From contig NZ_UTKY01000122.1 of NCBI RefSeq assembly GCF_900583165.1, forward strand, positions 57,102-121,101: a DNA stretch of 64,000 nt, in the 5' to 3' direction. Position 1 is the stretch's first letter. Every line of letters starts with the position of its first letter. The position numbers and the translations under genes are program-made. The notes beneath the pieces are model-generated. The model was not told the DNA's origin and searched no databases. It saw nothing but the letters and a program-made list of their open reading frames with translations. Of this stretch, positions 57,868 through 64,000 are shown in pieces. The stretch comes from Pseudomonas viridiflava. Lineage in GTDB: Bacteria; Pseudomonadota; Gammaproteobacteria; Pseudomonadales; Pseudomonadaceae.

Positions 57868-58165
57868 CCGAACTCTGCTGGTCCTGGCCTAATCATCTCA
57901 CGACAACGTCCCTATCTAGCTTTTCTATAAGTCCAATAAAAGAGGAATAGCAGAAATGAGTAAACACGTAGCAAGCGACGGGTTGAATTCGTTAGTCAAC
58001 TCAACTGCGTCAGTCATGTACCCGGCACCTCATAGTTAATGACGGACTAGCCGTTCCCTCATCCACTCAATAGGGCTTGGCCGCATTCGGCCAAGTCGCA
58101 GCTCTCTGAATAAATATTGCGGAGCGCACTTACGCGCCTCAACAAAGACGACTGAGAAAATAAAA
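57868..58165 (+). promoter_or_regulatory. Intergenic region before the second OprD porin
   Basis: About 300 bp containing one small candidate ORF (57956-58039) and an AT-rich leader ending AAAATAAAAATG. No terminator for the upstream operon and no clear palindrome was seen. Confidence 0.45.
57956..58039 (+). CDS. Candidate 27-residue peptide
   Basis: ATG 57956 follows AGAGGA by nine bases and runs to TAA at 58037, encoding MSKHVASDGLNSLVNS and ten or so further residues. Nothing is recognised in it. It lies upstream of the porin gene and may be a leader peptide, or chance. Confidence 0.25.
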   Translation: MSKHVASDGLNSLVNSTASVMYPAPHS

Positions 58166-59455
58166 ATGAACAATTCATTTCGTCGTATCACTTATTTGAG
58201 CCTTATTGCCACCAGCACCGGCTTGTCCGCCGGCGGTTTTATTGAAGATGCAGATATTAGTCTTAACTTGAGAAACTTCTACATGAATCGCAACTATATT
58301 GATAATGGAGAATCACACGCGGTACCCGGCCCGACAAAGCGGGGAATGGCAAAAGAATGGACACAAAATTTTATTTTGAATGCCCGCAGTGGATTCACAC
58401 CAGGCACCGTTGGGTTTGGCGTAGACGCACTGGGTTTGCTGGGTGTAAAACTGGACGGTGGCCGCGGCACCTATGGCACCACCGCGTTACCCACCCATGA
58501 TGGCATGCGCCCAGCCGACAATTTCGGGCGTTTGGCCGTGGCAGGTAAAGTCATGCTCAGCAAGAACGAATTGAAAGTCGGTGAATGGTTTACTGAATTG
58601 CCTATTCTGCAATCATCGGATTCGCGCTCACTGCCGCAAACATTCAAAGGCGCGATGCTGACATCTCGGGAGTTCGAAAACTACACGCTCTATGGCGGGC
58701 GTATGACCGGCAATAGCCAGCGTAACGATGCGAGCTTGGAAAGACTTTCTGCGCAAAGTATTGGAACGGTGCAGCACGGTTCTAATTCAATAGAGTCAGA
58801 CGCATTTAATTTTCTGGGTATTGAACACTCATTCAACCAAAATCGAAGCAGTATCGGTTTATGGTACGGGCAGCTCGAAGATATTTACCAGCAACGTTAC
58901 ATTAGATTTCAGCACACCATGCCGTTAAATGAGCGCTTTTCACTTGGAGCCAAGATTGGCTATTTCAACTACACAGAAGATGGCAAGGCTCAAGCTGGAA
59001 ATATCGACAACCAAACGCTAACCGGCTTGTTCTCTTTGAAAACCGGCGCGCATACATTTTATCTTGGTCTGCAAAGCGTCTTTGGCGATAGCCCATGGCT
59101 TCGAGTGGCTGGCACCACCGCAATCGATTTGCCCAATGATAGTTTTGGGTCAAGCTATGACAATGCCAAGGAGCGCTCATGGCAATTGCGTTATGACTAC
59201 AACTTTGCGGGAGTGGGCTTACCCGGTCTCACCCTGATGAACCGATATCTACAAGGAACCAATGCACATGTTGGCAACGTCACAGATGGAGAGGAACAGG
59301 GACGAGAAACAGAACTGGCGTACGTTGTTCAAAGCGGTCCGTTGCAAAAAGCGTCAATCCGTTACAGGAACATTGCGCTACGCACGAACTACGGAAGCAA
59401 TTCCAGCTATGACGAGAACCGGGTAATCGTCCAGTATCCCCTCGATCTGTTCTGA
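58166..59455 (+). CDS. OprD-family outer-membrane porin
   Basis: A 429-residue porin. A short signal peptide ends near GLSAGGFIEDADISLNLRNFYMNRNY, the family opening. WTQNFILNARSGFTPGTVGFG, DALGLLGVKLDGG and a C-terminal NRVIVQYPLDLF with final Phe follow. It is homologous to the porin at 23818. An AATAAAAA box overlaps the ribosome region before ATG 58166. Codon use is more AT-rich than in clusters A-C, hinting at a separate origin. Probably the outer-membrane channel for the substrate of the IclR-type cluster. Confidence 0.9.
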   Translation: MNNSFRRITYLSLIATSTGLSAGGFIEDADISLNLRNFYMNRNYIDNGESHAVPGPTKRGMAKEWTQNFILNARSGFTPGTVGFGVDALGLLGVKLDGGRGTYGTTALPTHDGMRPADNFGRLAVAGKVMLSKNELKVGEWFTELPILQSSDSRSLPQTFKGAMLTSREFENYTLYGGRMTGNSQRNDASLERLSAQSIGTVQHGSNSIESDAFNFLGIEHSFNQNRSSIGLWYGQLEDIYQQRYIRFQHTMPLNERFSLGAKIGYFNYTEDGKAQAGNIDNQTLTGLFSLKTGAHTFYLGLQSVFGDSPWLRVAGTTAIDLPNDSFGSSYDNAKERSWQLRYDYNFAGVGLPGLTLMNRYLQGTNAHVGNVTDGEEQGRETELAYVVQSGPLQKASIRYRNIALRTNYGSNSSYDENRVIVQYPLDLF

Positions 59456-59480
59456 GGCCTCGTAGAGATAATTGCGTGAA

Positions 59481-59506
59481 CACGCGTGAGCCCCCTGCCA
59501 CGCGTG
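59481..59506. repeat. Hairpin in convergent intergenic region
   Basis: CACGCGTG at 59481-59488 and again at 59499-59506 can pair across a ten-base loop between the porin and the oppositely oriented peptidase gene. No T-run follows on the plus strand, so it is at best a weak or bidirectional terminator. Confidence 0.35.
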
Positions 59507-59642
59507 CTGCCCAAGCTATGCTCCCGCCTGTCGTTAAGGTGTCGTGAATGGACATCGTTCAGGCAGCATTAATAATGCGCCCATCGACACGCTAGCGCTC
59601 AGCGAACTGCTCTAACTAAAATATGAAAATCGCTCAGCGAAT

Positions 59643-61679
59643 TTACAAGCTCAGCCCATTCTGTTCCAGCAAAGCATTGATCCGAGGCTCACGTCCCCGA
59701 AAACGACGGAACAGATCAAGTGCAGGCTCCGCGCCCCCCATTGCTAATACCGTATCTCGGAACGCTTTGCCCACTACAGGATTGAATAACCCTTCCTCGG
59801 TAAACCGAGAAAACGCGTCCGCCGCGAGTACTTCAGCCCACTTGTAACTGTAGTAACCCGCCGCATAACCTCCCGCAAAAATGTGAGAAAAGGTGTTTGC
59901 GAAACGGTTGTAGTCTGGCGGAATGATCAGTGATACCTCCTTGCGAACAGTCATCAACAGAGCAGTAGGGTCCTGAGGTTGGATGCTGGCATGCAGTTCG
60001 AAATCGAAGAGAGAAAATTCGACTTGGCGCAGCGTCGCCAACCCAGCTTGAAATTTTCGGGAATCGATCAGCCGCACCAATAGATCCTCGGGCAATGGCT
60101 CCTTACTGTCGACATGGCAGCTCAGGCGACGCAACACTTCCGGCTGCCAGCACCAATTTTCCAGATACTGACTCGGTAACTCCACCGCATCCCACGCCAC
60201 ACCATTAACGCCCGCTACCCCTGCCTGCTCCACACAAGTCAATAGATGATGAAGGCCATGCCCGAACTCGTGAAACAGCGCTGTGACCTCATCATGGGTC
60301 AGTAGCGCTGGCTCGTCGCCCATACCCGGCGTGAAGTTGCATACCAAATTAGCAACGGGTAGATGCAGGGCCCCTTGTGCGTCTCGACGGCGGCTACGAG
60401 AGCCGTCCATCCATGCTCCCCCGCGCTTATTTGGGCGCGCATAAAGGTCCAGAAAAAAGCGTCCCAGCCGCTCTCCATGCTCTACTACCTCAAAGAGGCG
60501 AACGCCAGGATGCCACCGATCGAAGTTCTTTAGTTCATTGATCTGGACACCATGTAGACGCTCAGTGAGCTCAAACAAGCCGTTAAGTACATGGTCGACG
60601 GGAAAGTAGCTCCGCACTGCCTCTTGGGATAGCGCGAGATGCTGTTGTTGGTATAACTCGGTAAAATAGCCGATGTCCCAAGCACACAAACTATCAGTAC
60701 CCATTTGCGAGGCAAACCTGGCGAGTTTCTGCAACTCATGGTCAGCACGTTCACGACTGTGTGCGGCCAACTCATGTAAAAAATCCAAAACCTGCGGCAC
60801 AAGATCGACCATCTTAGTGGCCAAACTCAGCTGAGCGTAATTGTCATACCCCAGCAATAATGCCAACTCGGCGCGACGCTCGAGGATCTGATGCATTATT
60901 GGGCCATTATCGAACACGCTGGCATTTGGACCCATTTCGGATGCCCTGGTAACATTGTTGAAGTACAGCTCCTCGCGCAGGCTCCGGTCGTGAGCGTAAG
61001 TGAGAATAGCCTGAACGCAGGGTGTCTCCAGTGTCAGCAACCAGCCTTCCAGTCCTCGCGTGTGCGCAGATTGAGCCATGAACGCCTTTGCCGCCATCGG
61101 AACACCCGCCAGTTCTGCTTCATCCACAAGCAAGCGGCTCCAACACTGCGTGGCATCCAGAACGTTGCTTGCAAAGCGGCTCTCCAACCCACTCAGCTCC
61201 AGGCTCAATTGGCAAAACAGCTTTTGTGCAGCTGGGCCCAGGTGTACGCCTGACAGTTTGAAATCACGGATAGCGTGATCAATTACTGTACGTTGCGCTG
61301 TATCAAAACGAACATAATCTCGACTATTTAATAACGATTGGAAGCCCTTATATAGGGCCTTGTTTTGCCTCAGTTCGTTGCTGTAAACAGAGAGCTTCGC
61401 CAGCGCGTTGTCATAGGCTTCACGCCATTGGGCATTACTGCAGACCGCGTTCAAATGGCTGACTGGGCTCCAGACCTTTTCTAGCTCAGCGTGGAGCTCA
61501 TCCAGCTTGAGCACAAAGCTATTCCAATCCAAACCAGCAGCTATGCAGTCAGACAATTGAGAGAGCGCATTACGATTATCTGCCAGTACCTTATCAATGG
61601 CGGGGCCGACATGCTCCGGCCTGATCTTTGAGTAGGCTGGCAAATCATTGTTGGAAAGAAGTGGATTCGCATCGCACAT
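59643..61679 (-). CDS. M3-family oligopeptidase (PrlC/oligopeptidase A paralogue)
   Basis: A zinc metallopeptidase of 678 residues, close to the length of PrlC. It starts NPLLSNNDLPAYSKIRPEHVGPAIDKVL in pieces, as PrlC does. The zinc motif HEFGHGLHHLL is at about residues 467-477, preceded by LTHDEVTALF. The end HIFAGGYAAGYYSYKWAEVLAADAF and RRFRGREPRINALL is conserved. AGAGGA precedes ATG 61679. It lies 26 bp after a DUF2891 gene and a TonB receptor, not in the usual PrlC context, so it is likely a specialised paralogue that cuts an imported peptide. Confidence 0.9.
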   Translation of the reverse strand: MCDANPLLSNNDLPAYSKIRPEHVGPAIDKVLADNRNALSQLSDCIAAGLDWNSFVLKLDELHAELEKVWSPVSHLNAVCSNAQWREAYDNALAKLSVYSNELRQNKALYKGFQSLLNSRDYVRFDTAQRTVIDHAIRDFKLSGVHLGPAAQKLFCQLSLELSGLESRFASNVLDATQCWSRLLVDEAELAGVPMAAKAFMAQSAHTRGLEGWLLTLETPCVQAILTYAHDRSLREELYFNNVTRASEMGPNASVFDNGPIMHQILERRAELALLLGYDNYAQLSLATKMVDLVPQVLDFLHELAAHSRERADHELQKLARFASQMGTDSLCAWDIGYFTELYQQQHLALSQEAVRSYFPVDHVLNGLFELTERLHGVQINELKNFDRWHPGVRLFEVVEHGERLGRFFLDLYARPNKRGGAWMDGSRSRRRDAQGALHLPVANLVCNFTPGMGDEPALLTHDEVTALFHEFGHGLHHLLTCVEQAGVAGVNGVAWDAVELPSQYLENWCWQPEVLRRLSCHVDSKEPLPEDLLVRLIDSRKFQAGLATLRQVEFSLFDFELHASIQPQDPTALLMTVRKEVSLIIPPDYNRFANTFSHIFAGGYAAGYYSYKWAEVLAADAFSRFTEEGLFNPVVGKAFRDTVLAMGGAEPALDLFRRFRGREPRINALLEQNGLSL

Positions 61680-61705
61680 CCAGATTTCCTCTTTGGAGAT
61701 AACAG

Positions 61706-62704
61706 TCAGATATCAAGGGCTAAAAACAAATAGGTAGCGAGCCAATGCCCACCCATATAGTGGTCGTAGATATGCGGCTGGCTGGCTTGCACATGCTGTC
61801 GGGCCGAGTGGGTCAATAGGTGATATTCCTGACTGTTCGATGGAAAGCTACGGGCGATTTCGCGCATGCACCAAGCGCGGCTGAAATTGAGTCCGTCCAA
61901 ATGTGCCAGCCGCTCATCGCTACGATCAGTAACCTGCACAGGTATGAACAGCCGAGGGTATCGCGCCTGTTCTGACAAGGGCAGCAACGAAGAAAGCCAG
62001 GCGTGATAATCCGCTGGCTCTAGAACACGTTGCATCAACAACGCCCGCTGCCAGGTTGGGGAAAGAAAGTCTTCTCCACTAGGCTCATACTCTGGGTAGA
62101 CCGGGCCTTGGACAAAGTATGAAATCGCGTGTTCACTGAGTATTCTTTCCAGCGGGTCATCACCGAGCGCCCTTGCATAATCGAGCCCGAGTAACAACGT
62201 GAATGCCGTGTTGTTGTGTTGGCCGGTCTGAATCGGATACGCGAGCTTAGGCAAATAATCGACCAGGCGTCGCACTACCAATTCTGCCAGTGGCGCCAGG
62301 GTCGCGTACCACCTACCCGCCTGCGGCAACGACGAGGTTTTGAGTTGTGCCGAAAGCTTGAGTAACCAGGCCCACCCATAAGGTCGCTCAAAGCCCGCTT
62401 GGTCGGAGCGACGGAAGAACGCACACTCCCCTTCTACAGCTGTCGGGGTAAAATGGTCGTTGAAGTGTTTTACGATCGCTCGCGCATGCGCGCCATCAGG
62501 CACGCGATCTAAGGCCCGAAGCAATAACCAGTGGCTATGGACGGAAGAGTGCCAGTCAAAACTACCGTAGAACACAGGATGCACCTGTCGCGGTGATTGT
62601 AAGTCATCAACAGACTCGAATACGCGGCTCAAAAAATGCGGATACTCCCGGCACAGATGCAGCAGAGTCCCCGAGACGATATGCTCGATTGCTATGTCAT
62701 TCAT
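61706..62704 (-). CDS. DUF2891 domain-containing protein
   Basis: A 332-residue protein with the DUF2891 pattern: HPVFYGSFDWHSSVHSHWLL near residue 42, RPYGWAWLLKL near 115, and GQHNNTAFTLLLGLDYA and DFLSPTWQRALLM later. The fold is probably an alpha-helical toroid like that of glycan-processing or lanthionine-type enzymes; this is inference. No signal peptide is visible, so it is cytosolic. It starts 13 bp after the TonB receptor stop and precedes the M3 peptidase, which suggests work on an imported compound. Function unknown. Confidence 0.85.
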   Translation of the reverse strand: MNDIAIEHIVSGTLLHLCREYPHFLSRVFESVDDLQSPRQVHPVFYGSFDWHSSVHSHWLLLRALDRVPDGAHARAIVKHFNDHFTPTAVEGECAFFRRSDQAGFERPYGWAWLLKLSAQLKTSSLPQAGRWYATLAPLAELVVRRLVDYLPKLAYPIQTGQHNNTAFTLLLGLDYARALGDDPLERILSEHAISYFVQGPVYPEYEPSGEDFLSPTWQRALLMQRVLEPADYHAWLSSLLPLSEQARYPRLFIPVQVTDRSDERLAHLDGLNFSRAWCMREIARSFPSNSQEYHLLTHSARQHVQASQPHIYDHYMGGHWLATYLFLALDI

Positions 62705-62717
62705 CGAATGGGTAGGC

Positions 62718-64000
62718 TCAGAAGTTGTAAGTGAATGTCAGGCGAGCATTGCGCTCTTCTCGCAAAGGGACAAAGGACCCCGTAGACCACGAATTATAGA
62801 GCGTTCGGTCAAACACATTTTTTACGCCCAGTGTGAGCGAATAATCTTGTGCATGGTAGAAAAGTGAAATATCGGTACTGGCTCCCCCAGGAACAGCATA
62901 GGACTCATAAGAAGTGGACCCTGTGGTTCCACTAAAGGCATCAACACCTACGCCTGCACCTAAACCCTTATACATACCCTCCTGCAATTCATAAGACGTC
63001 CAAACGCTGATTGATTGTTCCGGCTCCCCAGAAAACAGAGGAGGATTTCCATCCAATTGAGCCGGCTCTTCAAATTTCACATGAGTGTAACTGCCTTGCA
63101 CGTTCCACCCAGGCAGAATCTCACCTGCCAGATTGAGGTCGTACCCTTTGCTAGATCGAGATTGACTGCCGATGGGTTGCCGCGTAAACGGGTCTTCGAC
63201 CGGGACATTGTCCTCTTCCAGCTCAAAGTACGCGTAGGTAAGCGTGAGGCTATCGTTTAACAAGTTAAACTTCACGCCGGCCTCCTTTGATTTGCTGGTC
63301 AGTGGCTTCAACGGCTCTCCCGTTGCACTATTTAAGCTACTGGTTCCACTAAAGCCGTGAAGTAAGTTGGCATAGATAGTCATCTGCGGAGTAACGTCGA
63401 AGCTGATGCCGTAATTAGGCACCCATTTTTCCGATTCATCACCAGCGCGGGCAATCGAAGTGCCGTCTTCAGCATAAACCTGAACGTCGCTGATCCACTT
63501 TGCCTTTTTAGCGGCAAGTAATACGTGAGTTCGATCGCCGATTTCCAATTGATCCTGCAAAATCAAACCTCGCTGCTGAACACGGGATTTATTCCAGCGA
63601 TAGTTTGGGCTACCTATTCCAGGCAACAAATCGATGGAGTGAGGATCATAGATATTCACTTGAGGATAAGCGCCAGCCGAATCGATCACGTTGAGATCAT
63701 CTTCGGTACTGTCAATATGTTGATAATCAACACCCAGTAACAGCTTATGGGTGATAAATCCTGTATTTACCTTGCCGCGTACATCGTTCTGCATGCTCCA
63801 CGACTTAGTATCAATTCTAGCGGCATAGGGCGAGGCAAACCCCACAGAACCATCCGGTTCGACTTCAACGTTTTGCCACACCTTCAGGTTTTCTGTGCCG
63901 TCGACATAGGTGGCCTTGCTGTTGAATGACCAGCCGCCGAGCAATTCCTGGGAAAACTCGTAATAACCGGTTTTGCTAGTATTTTGAAATCCATTATCTC
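62718..64000 (-). CDS. TonB-dependent siderophore receptor, C-terminal part (runs off right edge)
   Basis: The frame is open to base 64000 and continues beyond it, so the plug domain and start lie outside the window; an apparent start at 63944 is only an internal codon. The visible beta-barrel has typical segments: VPNYGISFDVTPQMTIYANLLHGFSG in pieces, EAGVKFNLLNDSLTLTYAYFELE, KGYDLNLAGEILPGWNVQGSYTHVKF, and the FpvA/FhuE-type ending LGVKNVFDRTLYNSWS to RLTFTYNF with terminal Phe. First visible gene of an operon with DUF2891 and the M3 peptidase; the ligand is probably a siderophore or peptide chelator. Confidence 0.9.
   Translation of the reverse strand, partial: DNGFQNTSKTGYYEFSQELLGGWSFNSKATYVDGTENLKVWQNVEVEPDGSVGFASPYAARIDTKSWSMQNDVRGKVNTGFITHKLLLGVDYQHIDSTEDDLNVIDSAGAYPQVNIYDPHSIDLLPGIGSPNYRWNKSRVQQRGLILQDQLEIGDRTHVLLAAKKAKWISDVQVYAEDGTSIARAGDESEKWVPNYGISFDVTPQMTIYANLLHGFSGTSSLNSATGEPLKPLTSKSKEAGVKFNLLNDSLTLTYAYFELEEDNVPVEDPFTRQPIGSQSRSSKGYDLNLAGEILPGWNVQGSYTHVKFEEPAQLDGNPPLFSGEPEQSISVWTSYELQEGMYKGLGAGVGVDAFSGTTGSTSYESYAVPGGASTDISLFYHAQDYSLTLGVKNVFDRTLYNSWSTGSFVPLREERNARLTFTYNF

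Noticed and set aside
1..64000. CRISPR arrays, tRNA or rRNA genes, prophage genes
   Set aside because: Looked for repeat-spacer spacing, CCA-ending cloverleafs and phage structural genes on both strands; none recognised by eye.

Overview
The window looks like part of a chromosome of a fluorescent-type Pseudomonas. Grounds are two OprD-family porins, a DUF485/ActP acetate permease pair, glyoxalase genes, a GDSL autotransporter esterase, a PrlC-like M3 peptidase, many AraC-family regulators, and A-rich AAnAAnAA boxes beside start codons of transport and catabolic genes (the Crc/Hfq type of translational repression site). It is almost entirely accessory catabolism: no tRNA, rRNA, CRISPR array or prophage was seen. 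Genus assignment is inference from gene content, not from a marker gene.

Layout. (A) 1-8428, minus strand: AraC regulator, small membrane protein, fused indolepyruvate-ferredoxin-type 2-oxoacid oxidoreductase, aminotransferase, MHS transporter, and a divergent 2OG-Fe(II) oxygenase whose iron-binding Asp is replaced by Cys (runs off the left edge). (B) 8591-25080, plus strand: enoyl-CoA hydratase, 3-hydroxyisobutyryl-CoA-hydrolase-like protein, acyl-CoA dehydrogenase, thiolase, AraC, DUF485-ActP, TetR, autotransporter esterase, AraC, AAHS transporter, nitroreductase, acyl-CoA ligase, OprD porin. Together these suggest hydrolysis of an ester outside the cell, uptake, CoA activation and beta-oxidation of a short or branched acid. 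A nearly identical 46-bp promoter element precedes two of these operons. (C) 25107-28584, minus: gloB, a GMC flavoprotein, its Tat-exported small subunit, and gloA. (D) 28843-36335: ribbon-helix-helix protein, scrap of an aldehyde dehydrogenase, then a LysR-aconitase-lactonase-MFS-binding protein cluster in which the MFS gene carries an in-frame stop.

(E) 36405-38966: an unknown small gene and a complete IS3-family element of 1231 bp. The element abuts an AraC gene that has lost its N-terminal half. (F) 38967-59455: a large cluster for stepwise oxidation of an alcohol and CoA-dependent breakdown of the resulting acid. It holds acyl-CoA dehydrogenase, 3-hydroxyacyl-CoA dehydrogenase, thiolase, AraC, IclR, two aldehyde dehydrogenases, an iron-alcohol-dehydrogenase homologue that has lost all four metal ligands, AMP ligase, CaiB CoA-transferase, double-hotdog MaoC dehydratase, Zn alcohol dehydrogenase, MHS transporter, DUF2889 protein, enoyl-CoA hydratase and OprD porin. 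Two operons diverge from 51870-52371, where two related palindromes form a clear operator region, probably for the IclR protein. (G) 59643-64000, minus: TonB-dependent receptor, DUF2891 protein and M3 oligopeptidase in one operon, plausibly for import and breakdown of a peptide-like chelator.

The best candidates for something undescribed are the IclR-type cluster F with its metal-ligand-free dehydrogenase homologue, the altered oxygenase at the left edge, the glyoxalase/GMC operon, and the TonB-DUF2891-M3 operon. Substrates of clusters B and F cannot be named from sequence alone.
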